From: Pseudoduganella violacea | Lineage (GTDB): Bacteria; Pseudomonadota; Gammaproteobacteria; Burkholderiales; Burkholderiaceae_D | Length of the DNA stretch: 64,000 bases | Assembly: GCF_014191875.1 (NCBI RefSeq) | Contig: NZ_JACHXD010000002.1 | Coordinates: forward strand, 372,001 to 436,000 | Direction of reading: 5' to 3' | Shown: in pieces, positions 45,459 through 54,348 of the stretch | Position numbering within the stretch: the first letter of the stretch is position 1 | How the letters are laid out: every line of letters starts with the position of its first letter | Notes under the pieces: model-generated | What the model saw: only the letters and a program-made list of their open reading frames with translations | What the model was told of the DNA's origin: nothing | Database searches by the model: none | Made by a program: the position numbers and the translations under genes

Positions 45459-45917
45459 TTAGTCGCCCGCCACGATCTTTTTCGGCGGCGGCGGCGGCGC
45501 CCAGGTCACATGGGCCTCGGCCGGCGCCGATTCCGGAATGCCGGAATTTTCCAGCCAGCGCACCAGGCTGTCCATGCGGCGGATATTGATGCCCTTGCTG
45601 CTGATATAGCCGATCTGCTCGAAACTCTCAATCTTCACCACCATTTTCGAGGTCGTGGGCAGATTGTCGAGCAGGCGGTCATAGGCCTTGCGTGCCTTCT
45701 GCTCCCATTTCGCCATTTCCGGTTCGTTGAAGCGGTTGCACTCGTAATAAATCGTCAGCGTGCGGTCATGGTTCCCGAAGCCGACGATGGCCGCGCCATT
45801 GCGCAGCGCCTGCAACACCTCTTCCTTGATATTCGTCGTGGGGACGAACAGGGCGGCCCGGCTGTCTTCCTTGTCCGGCCGCTGCAAGGGCAAATCTTGT
45901 CCAAACTGTATGCTCAT
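45459..45917 (-). CDS. hypothetical protein
   Basis: 152 residues, soluble, no signal peptide, acidic-basic mixed, ending in a proline run (APPPPPKK). A LTIYYECNRFNEPEMAKWEQKARKAYDRLL helix is notable, but I recognise no family. It stands alone between a Cache protein and a divergent aminopeptidase gene. Confidence 0.6.
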   Translation of the reverse strand: MSIQFGQDLPLQRPDKEDSRAALFVPTTNIKEEVLQALRNGAAIVGFGNHDRTLTIYYECNRFNEPEMAKWEQKARKAYDRLLDNLPTTSKMVVKIESFEQIGYISSKGINIRRMDSLVRWLENSGIPESAPAEAHVTWAPPPPPKKIVAGD

Positions 45918-46077
45918 TCTTGCCCCGCTCCATGTGAGGCCGGCTCAAAGGGATGTTTCCCACCGGCTATATTTGGTTGATTCTACAACGCCCCCCGGGC
46001 GGGGACAAGCGGGCTGTCGCGGCATTGCCGCGTCGTATAATGCGCAACGCCCATCCCTTCTAACGTTATAGTGCAAA

Positions 46078-47103
46078 ATGATGTCCTTTTCACCTGATGT
46101 CCAGGACCAGGCGGCGCGCCATGTGCGCGACCTGCTGGCCATGGCCATCGAATACGCCCCGCCCCAGCGCGCCCTGATCGTGCACGACCGCCGCAGCGAA
46201 TTGAATGCGGTGCTGACCGAAGCCTATCGCCGCGCCGTTCCCGATGCCCGCTTCATCGACTTCGACGCCGTCGAACCGCAGGAAGTGCTGGACGCCTTCG
46301 CCGCCATGCAGTCCGGCGACCTGGTGGCGCTGATCCAGACCACCAGCTTCCGCCTGGAAGCCTTCCGCATCCGCATCGAACTGTTCAAGCGCGGGCTGAA
46401 GGTAATCGAACACCTGCACCTGTCGCGCATGCCCGGCGCGCAAGGCCTGGCCTATATCGAAGCGCTGGCCTACGACCCGGCCTACTACCGCGGCGTCGGC
46501 CACGCGCTCAAAGCGCGCATCGACCGCGCCCAGGGCGGCGTGGTCGACAGCGGCGAAGGCGCGCAGCTGGTCTTCGGCAGCCCGTTTGAAGGCGCCAAAC
46601 TGAATATCGGCGACTACAGCGCCATGAACAATGTCGGCGGCCTGTTCCCGATCGGCGAAGTCTTCACCGAAGCCCAGGATCTGGAAGCGGTGAACGGGCG
46701 CGTGCGCGTCTTCGTCTTTGGCGACACCACCTTCCACGTCAACCGTCCCGACGTGCCGATCACCATGATCATCGAAAAGGGACGCGTGGTCGGCGCCGAA
46801 AACAGCACGCCCGCGTTCGACGAAATGCTGTCCATCATCCGCGCCCACGAAGGCGAAGTGTGGGTGCGCGAACTCGGCTTCGGCATGAACCGCGCCTTCT
46901 CGCGCGACAAGATGGTCGACGACATCGGCACCTATGAACGCATGTGCGGCATCCACCTTTCGCTGGGCGCCAAGCACGGCCAATACCAGAAGCCCCAATT
47001 CAAGCGCAAGGACACCCGCTACCACGTCGACGTCTTCGCCGTCACCGAAGCCGTCTACCTCGACGGCGAGCGCATCTACGCCGACGGCGCCTGGCAAGTT
47101 TGA
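46078..47103 (+). CDS. M29-like metallopeptidase / leucyl aminopeptidase (aminopeptidase T family)
   Basis: 341 residues, cytoplasmic. The C-terminal half carries the M29-like metal-binding landmarks: VRELGFGMN (Glu), CGIHLSLG (His) and YHVDVF (His, Asp). The N-terminus (RALIVHDRRSELNAVLTEAYRRAV) is the substrate domain type of the family. Some relatives act as ring-opening dioxygenases (NicX type), so the activity is not certain. A TATAAT at 46036-46041 is a -10 candidate. The TGA stop coincides with the left edge of the repeat element that follows. Confidence 0.75.
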   Translation: MMSFSPDVQDQAARHVRDLLAMAIEYAPPQRALIVHDRRSELNAVLTEAYRRAVPDARFIDFDAVEPQEVLDAFAAMQSGDLVALIQTTSFRLEAFRIRIELFKRGLKVIEHLHLSRMPGAQGLAYIEALAYDPAYYRGVGHALKARIDRAQGGVVDSGEGAQLVFGSPFEGAKLNIGDYSAMNNVGGLFPIGEVFTEAQDLEAVNGRVRVFVFGDTTFHVNRPDVPITMIIEKGRVVGAENSTPAFDEMLSIIRAHEGEVWVRELGFGMNRAFSRDKMVDDIGTYERMCGIHLSLGAKHGQYQKPQFKRKDTRYHVDVFAVTEAVYLDGERIYADGAWQV

Positions 47104-47228
47104 CCAATATCAAACAATGTCTAACCCTGGTGTCAGGCACCAGGGTTAGACATTTGCTGATTTAAATCAAAGAATGTCCGACTCTGGTGCCTGACACCAG
47201 GGTGGGACATTTGCTGATATAGATCAAA
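47100..47228. repeat. paired palindromic repeat element (copy 3)
   Basis: Palindromes 47118-47152 (perfect 15-bp arms) and 47175-47209, opposite orientation. The second is identical to the second unit at 20.9 kb over about 46 bp, including flanks. Left edge TTTGACCAATATCA contains the TGA of the aminopeptidase gene; right edge TAGATCAA contains the TGA (minus strand) of the LysR gene. Confidence 0.88.
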
Positions 47229-48147
47229 GGATGGGGGCGAGGGCGCGGTCCCAGGGGGGGATGGGGTGGTATTCGGCCAGCAGGAAGTCGATCAGGGCGC
47301 GCACCTTGGGGGATGGCTGGCGGCTGGCTGGATACAGGGCGCTGAGGTGGTTCAGGGGCAGCTCCCAATCGCCCAGGACGGGAACCAGGCTGCCTTCGAG
47401 CAGCTGGCGCCACGCCAGGAAGGTGGTGCTGTAGACGATGCCTAGCCCTCTTAGCGCGGCGTGCTGCAGTACCAGGCCATTGTTGGCGGTGAAGCTGGCT
47501 TCGACCCGTACGATTTCCTCCTCTTCGCCGCGGCGGAAGTGCCAGGCGGTGCCGTCGGTCAGATGGCTGAAGTGCAGGCATTTGTGGCCGTGCAGCTCGC
47601 TGGGGTGCTGGGGCTGGCCCCATTTTTCCAGGTATGCGGGGGCGGCGCATAGCACGCCTCTACACGGCGCCAGCGGCCGGATCGACAGGGCGTGGCTGTC
47701 GGGGATGCCGCCTACCCGTATCGTCAGGTCGAAGCCGTGTTCGATCGGGTCGAGCAGGGCGTCGTCGACATGCAGCAGGGGCTTGAGCTGGGGATGCGGC
47801 TGGGCGAAGCGTGCCAGGGCGTCGGCCAGCCATTCGCTGCCGAAGCTCGATGGCGCCTGGATGCGCAGCGGCCCGGCCAAACCTTCGCCGGCATGGGTGA
47901 CGATGCGCGCCGCTTCCTGCGCTTGCCGCACGGCGGCGGTGCACGGTTCCAGATAGGCGCTGCCGACATCGGTCAGGCTCACTTCGCGCGTGGAGCGGTG
48001 CAGCAGGCGCGCATTCAGCTTGTCTTCGAGCTGCATGATGTGCTTGCTGACCATGGCGCGCGTCAGCCCCAGCCGCCGCGCCGCCGCGCTGAAGCTGCGC
48101 AGGCGCGCCACTTCGACAAATATCTCCATTGCCCTTAACTGGTCCAT
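47224..48147 (-). CDS. LysR-family transcriptional regulator
   Basis: 307 residues from the ATG at 48147, which gives the usual LysR N-terminus MDQLRAMEIFVEVARLRSFSAAARRLGLTRAMVSKHI; a start six codons earlier is possible. Winged helix-turn-helix (1-60) and substrate-binding domain (90-295, GPLRIQAPSSFGSEWLADAL). Divergent from the PhyH dioxygenase gene, 110 bp away, where TGTCAA...TTGATA arms at about 48178-48205 could be its binding site. Likely regulates the PhyH/TIM-barrel pair; the inducer is unknown. Confidence 0.9.
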   Translation of the reverse strand: MDQLRAMEIFVEVARLRSFSAAARRLGLTRAMVSKHIMQLEDKLNARLLHRSTREVSLTDVGSAYLEPCTAAVRQAQEAARIVTHAGEGLAGPLRIQAPSSFGSEWLADALARFAQPHPQLKPLLHVDDALLDPIEHGFDLTIRVGGIPDSHALSIRPLAPCRGVLCAAPAYLEKWGQPQHPSELHGHKCLHFSHLTDGTAWHFRRGEEEEIVRVEASFTANNGLVLQHAALRGLGIVYSTTFLAWRQLLEGSLVPVLGDWELPLNHLSALYPASRQPSPKVRALIDFLLAEYHPIPPWDRALAPIL

Positions 48148-48195
48148 GCCTTGAATTGTCTCCATTTTGAAGACAATGTGTCAACCGTTCGCGCA

Positions 48196-48224
48196 TTGTT
48201 TGATACAGCGCCCCTCCGTACAAT
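48196..48224 (+). promoter_or_regulatory. promoter of the PhyH/TIM-barrel operon
   Basis: TTGTTT (48196-48201), 17-bp spacer, TACAAT (48219-48224), 33 bp before the PhyH start. It overlaps the putative LysR site. Confidence 0.5.
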
Positions 48225-48257
48225 GCGGGTATTGAATCAATCCAGGAGCCACGAGCC

Positions 48258-49097
48258 ATGCTGAACGAGGTGCAGAAAGCGCAATATCTGCGCGACGGTT
48301 TCATCGTCATCCCCGATTTCAAATCGTCTGAAGAAATCGCCGCCCTGCGCGCCCGCGCTGGCCAGATTGTCAACGATTTCGATCCAGCCGTGGCCCAAGG
48401 CATCTTCACCACCAAGGAGCAGGAAAAGAAGGCCGATGACTATTTCCTGGCCTCCGACAACACCATCCGCTGCTTCTTCGAGGAAGAGGCTTTCGGCCCG
48501 GACGGCGCGCTGAAACAGGCCAAGGAACTGTCGATCAACAAGATCGGCCACGCCATGCACGATCTCGACCCGGTCTTCCGCGCCTTCACCGCCGATCCGC
48601 GCCTGGTGCGGCTGGCGGCCGACGTCGGCCTGGCCCAGCCCCAGGTCTGGCAATCCATGTATATCTTCAAGCAGCCCGGCATCGGCGGCGAGGTGCGCTG
48701 GCACCAGGACGCCACCTATTTCGACACCACGCCGATCAGCGTCACCACCTTCTGGTTCGCGCTGGAAGACGCGACCCTGGACAACGGCTGCCTGTGGGCC
48801 GAACCGGGCGGCCACCGCGGCCCGCTGCGCGAGCGCTTCCTGCGCCACGGCGACAAGATCAGCGTGGAAAAACTCGACAGCACGCCATGGCCGGACGATT
48901 CGACAGCCGTGCCGCTCGAATGCAAGGCCGGCAGCCTGGTATGTTTCCACGGCCTGCTGCCGCATTACAGCGCGCCGAACCGCTCGCCCGTCTCGCGCCA
49001 CGCCTACACCCTGCACGTGACCGACGCCAACACCGTCTACTCGCCGCAGAACTGGATTCAGCGCGACGCGTCCTTCCCCGTGCGCGGCTTCATCTAA
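48258..49097 (+). CDS. phytanoyl-CoA dioxygenase (PhyH) family protein
   Basis: 279 residues. Fe(II) ligands appear as the HxD of RWHQDATYF (about residue 153) and a distal His in LLPHYSAPNRS, followed by the 2-oxoglutarate-binding Arg region (SRHAYTLHV). Family members hydroxylate small carbon skeletons or CoA esters using 2-oxoglutarate. It is followed 8 bp later by a sugar isomerase-like gene. Substrate unknown. Confidence 0.88.
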   Translation: MLNEVQKAQYLRDGFIVIPDFKSSEEIAALRARAGQIVNDFDPAVAQGIFTTKEQEKKADDYFLASDNTIRCFFEEEAFGPDGALKQAKELSINKIGHAMHDLDPVFRAFTADPRLVRLAADVGLAQPQVWQSMYIFKQPGIGGEVRWHQDATYFDTTPISVTTFWFALEDATLDNGCLWAEPGGHRGPLRERFLRHGDKISVEKLDSTPWPDDSTAVPLECKAGSLVCFHGLLPHYSAPNRSPVSRHAYTLHVTDANTVYSPQNWIQRDASFPVRGFI

Positions 49098-49105
49098 GGC
49101 GCGCC

Positions 49106-49930
49106 ATGGATATCCGTATCTTCGCGCCCCACTGGGGCAGCAATGAGCTGGCGCCGCAGGCGTTCATCGAGCGCGTGCTGGCGGCCGGTTTCGACGGCAT
49201 CGAAATGTCGCTGCCGCTGGACGCGGCCGAGCGCGACCAGTGGGTGCGGCTGATCGCCGACGCCGGCCTGGGCCTGATCGTGGCCCAGTGGGAAACCGTT
49301 TTCCATCCTCAGTTCGAGGCGCACAAGCATGCGCTGGCCCAGTTGCTGAACAATGCCTGCGCGGCCCGTCCGCTGCTGGTCAATTCGCACACGGGCAAGG
49401 ATTACTACACGCCCGAACAGAACGAGGAACTGATCGCTCTGGCCGACGCCATTTCGCAGGAACACGGCGTGGCTATCGTCCATGAGATCCACCGCAGCCG
49501 TTTCAGCGGCCACCCGATGCTGCTGCTGCCGTATTTGCAGCGCCTGCCGGGCCTGCACCTGACGGCGGATCTGTCGCACTGGTGCTGCGCCTGCGAGTCG
49601 CTACTGGAAGACCAGCCGCAGACGCTGGCCGCCACCCTGCCGCGCGTGCGCCATATCCACGCCCGCGTCGGCCATGCGCAAGGGCCGCAGGTGGCCGATT
49701 TCCGCGCGCCGGAAGCGGCGGCCGAACTGGAAGCGCATCTGGGCTGGTGGGACCGCATCATCGCGCTGCGCAAGTCGGAAGGCGCGCAGCGCATGACGCT
49801 GACGCCGGAATTCGGCCCGGCGCCTTACACCTTCCAGCTGCCTTACAGCCAGCGCCCGGTCAGCAATGCCTGGGAATTGAATGTGGCGATGCTCAATCTG
49901 CTGCGTTCCCGCTACGGACGCCGCCGCTGA
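49106..49930 (+). CDS. xylose isomerase-like TIM-barrel protein
   Basis: 274 residues. AP endonuclease 2/xylose isomerase-like fold: FDGIEMSLPLDAAERDQW, LLVNSHTGKDYY, GVAIVHEIHRSRFS, LTADLSHWCCACE, VRHIHARVGHAQGPQ and MTLTPEFGP carry the usual His/Glu/Asp metal residues. Members epimerise or isomerise sugars and polyols. In an apparent operon with the PhyH gene; a joint catabolic pathway is inferred. Confidence 0.85.
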   Translation: MDIRIFAPHWGSNELAPQAFIERVLAAGFDGIEMSLPLDAAERDQWVRLIADAGLGLIVAQWETVFHPQFEAHKHALAQLLNNACAARPLLVNSHTGKDYYTPEQNEELIALADAISQEHGVAIVHEIHRSRFSGHPMLLLPYLQRLPGLHLTADLSHWCCACESLLEDQPQTLAATLPRVRHIHARVGHAQGPQVADFRAPEAAAELEAHLGWWDRIIALRKSEGAQRMTLTPEFGPAPYTFQLPYSQRPVSNAWELNVAMLNLLRSRYGRRR

Positions 49931-49952
49931 TTCAAGCCGCGCAGGGAGCCTC

Positions 49953-52253
49953 TCAGGCCGCCTGTTCCATTTCCCGCGCCGGCACGCGGCGCGGCAAGGT
50001 CAGCGCCACCGTGGTGCCCTGCTCCGGTTCGGAGCGGATATCGATGCGGCCTTTGAGCACGCCGGTGACAATGTTATAAACGATATTCATGCCGAGTCCC
50101 GAACCGCCCTGCCCCATCTTGGTCGTGAAGAAGGGATCGTAAATCTGGCGCAAGGTCTTGGCACTCATGCCAATGCCATCGTCGCTGAATTCCAGTACCG
50201 CCTCCTCCTCGCCTTCGGCGCGCGCGGCGATCGTGATCAGCCCTTGCGCCCGGCCCTCGAAGGCGTGCAGGATGGCGTTATTAATCAGATTGCTCAGCAC
50301 CTGGCTCAAGCTGCCCGGATAGGACAGGAAGTCCAGCGCCTCCGGCACGTCCACCTTCACTTCGCAATTGGCGCGTCGCAGCTGGGCCGAATAGGTGGCC
50401 AGCGTATCGTGCAGCACGCTGGCCAGATGGAAGCGGCGGCGCTGGTCGGAGGTCTGGTCCACCGCCACCTGCTTGAAGGAGGTGATCAGATCGGCCGCCC
50501 GCCCCAGCGAGCCGGCGATGATGGTGCAGGCGGCCTTGGCGTCGGCCAGGTGGACGTCCAGCGTCGAGCGCTTGATGCCGCCTTCGGCCAGCTTGCGCTC
50601 GAAGTCCGCCACCATATCGCTCAGCGCCGACACCGTCAGCAGGCTATTGCCGATCGGCGTATTCAGCTCGTGCGCGATGCCGGCCACCAGCGCGCCCAGC
50701 GAGGCCATTTTTTCCGAGGTGATCAAGGTGGACTGGGCCTGCTTCAGCGCGGCCAGCGCCGAGGACAGCTCCTTGTGCGCTTCGTCCACCCGCGCCTTCT
50801 CGCGCGCCAGCTCGGCCAGGCTGCGCTCCAGTCCCAGCTTGGTCTCCACCAGCGCCGCCTCGGCCGCCTTGCGGTCGCTGATGTCGGCGATCACCCACAC
50901 GCAGCCCTTGGCCGGCTCCTCGGGATCGAGCCGGCGCCCGTTCACCATGCACCACAGAGGACTGCCGTCACGCCGCAGCAGCTCCAGCTCCAGGTGGGCC
51001 GGTTCGCCGCAGGGGCCGCAGGCAAAGGGGTCGATGGCGCCGCCGGCGCGCAGCAGTACGCTGCTGCGCATGCCCACCAGGCCGCCGCCAGGATAGCCGG
51101 TCATTTCTTCCAGCCCGCGGTTGCAGCGCAGGATCAGGCCATTGCTGAACAAGCCGATGCCCACCACCGCCGTATCCTGGAAGGCGCGCTGCTCATTGAG
51201 CGCATTGCGCAGCTGGCGCGCCAGCGCGCGGCGGCGCTGCCAGGCCACCAGCAGGGCCGCGATCAGGGCGCTGATGATGACGCCCGCCGCGCCGGTCACG
51301 CCGATCACCATCCAGTTGCGGCCATAGCGCTGGCCGGCGTGGCCTTCGAATTGCAGCCGCCAGCGGCGCTGGCCCACATTCAGGCTGACGTTGCGCGACA
51401 GGCCGGGCAAGGCCGGCAGGCGCGCCTCGCCGGCCTTGCCGGCGCTGTCGAACAGCAGGTTGTCGAGACTGGGCGCGGCCGTGCCGCCGTCGCGCAAATA
51501 ACCGCCGTCGTTGATGCGCACATACAGATGGCCCAGCAGCGGGCTGTCGATCACTTCGCGCATCAGATTATTGACGCGGAAGACGATGGCGACAAAGCCG
51601 ATCAGGGCGGCGCGCCGGCTGGCCAGCGAGTCGAGCGCCACGCCGGGCTTGTATACCGGCAGGCGCGCCACGAAGCCCGGCTGGCCGCTGGCGTCCTGCA
51701 CCAGGGTGATGCGTTCGGTGGCGATCACGCCGCCATTGTCGCGCCCCATGCGCAGCGCTTCGTAATGCGGCGGCAACGCCGCCAGGTCGAGGCCGAAAGC
51801 GTTTTCGTTGCCACGCATCGGCTCGTTGTACTCGATGATGAAATGCTCATCCTGCTTGCTTGCGGGATGAATTTTAAATTCTGGGTAGCCGCCCGCCTGC
51901 AAGGCCGCGTCACGGCGGATGGCGTCGGCATAGGCGCCGAGCTGCTCGCGCGGCACGCGCCGCACAAACTGGATCGCCTGGAAGCCGGGATAGCGCTCCG
52001 TCAAATTCAACTCGCGCACATAGCGGTGGAAGGCGGCGCGGTCGAGGTCCTGGCTGACCGCGAACACGCCCTTGATGCTGAGCAGCATGTCGAAATAGGT
52101 TTGCAGGCGCAGCGTGGTGTCGCGCGCCACCTTCTCGGTGTCGCGCTGGAAGCCGTTGCGGATCTGCTGATCCTGCACCTCCATCACGAACAGGCAGACC
52201 CAGACGGTTACGCAAACCCCGACAAGAAAAGCCAGGTATCCATGTATCCGCAT
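49953..52253 (-). CDS. CHASE-domain hybrid-type sensor histidine kinase with PAS
   Basis: 766 residues. TM1 (6-24), a periplasmic CHASE domain (about 45-270, YPGFQAIQFVRRVPRE, NAFGLDLAALPPHYEAL), TM2 (about 318-340), a PAS domain (370-490), a coiled coil and a HisKA/HATPase core. The phosphorylated His528 lies in GIAHELNTPIGN; NLINNAILHAF, DDGIGMS and GGSGLGMNIVYNIV are the N, G1 and G2 boxes. The H-box with NTPI belongs to the HisKA branch without a receiver. Just upstream, on the same strand, is an HD-GYP protein gene, which may be its functional partner. Confidence 0.92.
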   Translation of the reverse strand: MRIHGYLAFLVGVCVTVWVCLFVMEVQDQQIRNGFQRDTEKVARDTTLRLQTYFDMLLSIKGVFAVSQDLDRAAFHRYVRELNLTERYPGFQAIQFVRRVPREQLGAYADAIRRDAALQAGGYPEFKIHPASKQDEHFIIEYNEPMRGNENAFGLDLAALPPHYEALRMGRDNGGVIATERITLVQDASGQPGFVARLPVYKPGVALDSLASRRAALIGFVAIVFRVNNLMREVIDSPLLGHLYVRINDGGYLRDGGTAAPSLDNLLFDSAGKAGEARLPALPGLSRNVSLNVGQRRWRLQFEGHAGQRYGRNWMVIGVTGAAGVIISALIAALLVAWQRRRALARQLRNALNEQRAFQDTAVVGIGLFSNGLILRCNRGLEEMTGYPGGGLVGMRSSVLLRAGGAIDPFACGPCGEPAHLELELLRRDGSPLWCMVNGRRLDPEEPAKGCVWVIADISDRKAAEAALVETKLGLERSLAELAREKARVDEAHKELSSALAALKQAQSTLITSEKMASLGALVAGIAHELNTPIGNSLLTVSALSDMVADFERKLAEGGIKRSTLDVHLADAKAACTIIAGSLGRAADLITSFKQVAVDQTSDQRRRFHLASVLHDTLATYSAQLRRANCEVKVDVPEALDFLSYPGSLSQVLSNLINNAILHAFEGRAQGLITIAARAEGEEEAVLEFSDDGIGMSAKTLRQIYDPFFTTKMGQGGSGLGMNIVYNIVTGVLKGRIDIRSEPEQGTTVALTLPRRVPAREMEQAA

Positions 52254-52323
52254 TCCAGGCGCCCCTCAGCTGATCGTGAATTGACTATATCAAGGGCAAT
52301 GGCCCATTCACAAGGGAAATTTC

Positions 52324-53415
52324 TTACTCTGTCGCATCGGCGTAGCGCGCCGCGATGTCCTGGAATTGTTGCTCCACGGCCAGCAGCGCATCGACCACGT
52401 CCGGGTCGAATTGCTGGCCGCTGGACTGGCGGATCAGCTCCAGCGCCGTTTCGTGGGTGAAGGCCGGCTTGTAGACGCGGCGCGAAATCATGGCGTCGTA
52501 CACATCGGCCACCGCCAGCAGGCGCGCCGAGACCGGGATCGCATCGCCCGCCAAGCCTTGCGGATAGCCGCTGCCGTCGAATTTTTCCTGGTGCGAGTAA
52601 GTCACTTCCTTGGCGAAGCGCAGGAAGGTATTGCTGAAGCCCAGGCGCTCTTCGACGCCGACGATGGCGTCGCGGCCATACACGGTGTGCATCTTCATGA
52701 TGGCGAATTCGGCCTCGGTCAGGCGGCCCGGCTTGAGCAGGATGGCATCGGGAATGCTGACCTTGCCGATATCGTGCAGCGGCGCGGCCTTGTACAGATA
52801 AGCGATATTCTCGTCGCTCAGCTCATGGGCGAAGCGCGCATGCTGCTGCAGGCGCTGGGCCAGGGCGCGCACATAGTACTGCATGCGGCGCAGGTGGTTG
52901 GCCGTTTCGTAATTACGCGTTTCGGCCAGCGAGGCCAGCGCCCAGATCACGGCGTCGACCATCTGGCGCAGCTCGCCGGTGCGTTCTTCCACCAGATGCG
53001 CCAGACGGTGGCTTTCGTGCTTGAGCAGGCCGCGCGCCTGGCCCAGCTCGATTTGCAGCGCGCTGCGCGCCAGCACCGCTTCGGCCACCAGCGGGCGCAG
53101 CAGCACGTCGGCCGCGCCTTCGGCAAAGCCGCGCTGCTCGGCGCCGGCGCCGGTGGCGATCAGCATCAGGGGAATGCCGGCCGTGTCGGGATCGCGCTTG
53201 AGCTGCTGGCAGACGGCGAAACCGTCCGGCTGCGGCAGGTCAGCGGCGAGCAGGATCAGGTCGGGACGGGGCAGTTGCTGGGCGATGCGCAGGGCTTGGG
53301 CGCCGCTGTCGGCCAGCTTGATTTCGTAACGCTCTTGCAGCAGGCTGTTCATCCAGATCAGGTTGCTGGCCACCGCGTCGGCGACCAGCACCACTGGCTT
53401 TGCTTTCACATTCAT
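52324..53415 (-). CDS. HD-GYP c-di-GMP phosphodiesterase with degenerate receiver domain
   Basis: 363 residues. The N-terminal receiver-like domain lacks key residues: the phosphoacceptor Asp is Ala57 (LILLAADLPQPDG) and the acidic pocket reads VADAVASN, so phosphorylation seems impossible. The C-terminal HD-GYP domain is intact: LHDIGK and HQEKFDGSGYPQGL, with ARLLAVADVYDAM. It should hydrolyse c-di-GMP. RBS GGGGAG about 9 bases before the ATG. It may take input from the adjacent CHASE kinase by protein contact only. Confidence 0.9.
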   Translation of the reverse strand: MNVKAKPVVLVADAVASNLIWMNSLLQERYEIKLADSGAQALRIAQQLPRPDLILLAADLPQPDGFAVCQQLKRDPDTAGIPLMLIATGAGAEQRGFAEGAADVLLRPLVAEAVLARSALQIELGQARGLLKHESHRLAHLVEERTGELRQMVDAVIWALASLAETRNYETANHLRRMQYYVRALAQRLQQHARFAHELSDENIAYLYKAAPLHDIGKVSIPDAILLKPGRLTEAEFAIMKMHTVYGRDAIVGVEERLGFSNTFLRFAKEVTYSHQEKFDGSGYPQGLAGDAIPVSARLLAVADVYDAMISRRVYKPAFTHETALELIRQSSGQQFDPDVVDALLAVEQQFQDIAARYADATE

Positions 53416-53482
53416 CTAACACATCTCCCCTGGCCCGGATGGCCGTACTGCCAGCATGATACCCGAGGCGGGCCACGCCGGG

Positions 53483-53794
53483 TCAGTCGGCCAGGGCGGG
53501 CGTGCCGTCCGGCAAAAAGGCGCCGAAACAGCGGGTGCAGTGGAGACAGAAGAGATGGGCAACGCGCACGCTGCGCTGGCGTAACACCAGCTGCAGGTGA
53601 CCTTCTTCGCAAATCGGGCACATTTCGCGCATGGAACCGCAGGCGTAGACATCGTCTGCGAGATAGTTATCGTCGTAGCGGGTGCCATCGACGATAGCCA
53701 CTGGGTCCAATTCCACCAGATTAAGCTGCAGCAAACCCAGTCGTTGTTCCGGCAACGGCGAACCAGCCGCGCGGCGGTGCACTGTCAAATCCAT
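53483..53794 (-). CDS. small zinc-ribbon protein
   Basis: 103 residues. Two CxxC pairs (MCPICEEG and FCLHCTRC) form a zinc ribbon in the C-terminal half; the N-terminal part is beta-rich. The start at 53794 is favoured by AGGGGG 7 bases upstream. 67 bp upstream of the HD-GYP gene, possibly in the same transcript. Function unknown. Confidence 0.65.
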   Translation of the reverse strand: MDLTVHRRAAGSPLPEQRLGLLQLNLVELDPVAIVDGTRYDDNYLADDVYACGSMREMCPICEEGHLQLVLRQRSVRVAHLFCLHCTRCFGAFLPDGTPALAD

Positions 53795-53883
53795 TGTCAT
53801 CCCCCTGCCGCATTGTGAACGGAGCTACGCTTGAACGATAGCCAAATTGCCATCGCCTGACAAGAAAAAAATGGACTAGCAAG

Positions 53884-54300
53884 CTACAAACCAGGCGGCC
53901 CGCCGGCCCCCTCGCCGTCGTACAGCAGACGCAGGCGGTGGCCCCCGTCCAGCGCCTGGCCGGACTGCGCTGGCCCGGGCCGCGCCACATGGCGGCGCAC
54001 TTGTTCGAACAGCGCGCGGAAATGCTCGTCGCGGCAATGCGTGGCCGCGGCCAGGCCGCCACTGCCGCAGAGGAAATGTTCGGGACGGCGGTCGAACAGG
54101 CTGCGCGTATTCGCATCCGAGCAGACCTGGCTATCGGACTCAAGATATACATAGCGCTCGTCGATCAAATACAGGCGCAGGCGCGGCGCGCAGCCGCCCT
54201 GCTGTTCCAGCGCCAGAAACGGCGCCAGCGCGGGAGCGGGCGCCGCCGCGCAGGCGCCGAGCAGCGCGCCCAGGCTAAGCCAAAGAGGAAAAAACGTCAT
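53884..54300 (-). CDS. small predicted lipoprotein
   Basis: 138 residues. MTFFPLWLSLGALLGAC is a short lipoprotein signal (LGAC). The mature part has four cysteines (QGGCAPRL, DSQVCSDAN, HFLCGSG, ATHCRDE) and no recognised family. It lies 48 bp downstream of the M4 protease gene, so it may be co-expressed with it. Confidence 0.6.
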   Translation of the reverse strand: MTFFPLWLSLGALLGACAAAPAPALAPFLALEQQGGCAPRLRLYLIDERYVYLESDSQVCSDANTRSLFDRRPEHFLCGSGGLAAATHCRDEHFRALFEQVRRHVARPGPAQSGQALDGGHRLRLLYDGEGAGGPPGL

Positions 54301-54348
54301 GATTGCCGCTTTTGCATAGCAACTCCCGGGCGCGCTGTCCTGCCGTTG

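Noticed and set aside
20880..47228. CRISPR array
   Set aside because: The palindromes occur in pairs, not in regular arrays with spacers, and there are no cas genes.
49881..52460. Open frame of about 860 codons opposite the histidine kinase
   Set aside because: His/Gln-rich shadow without a start signal or domain.
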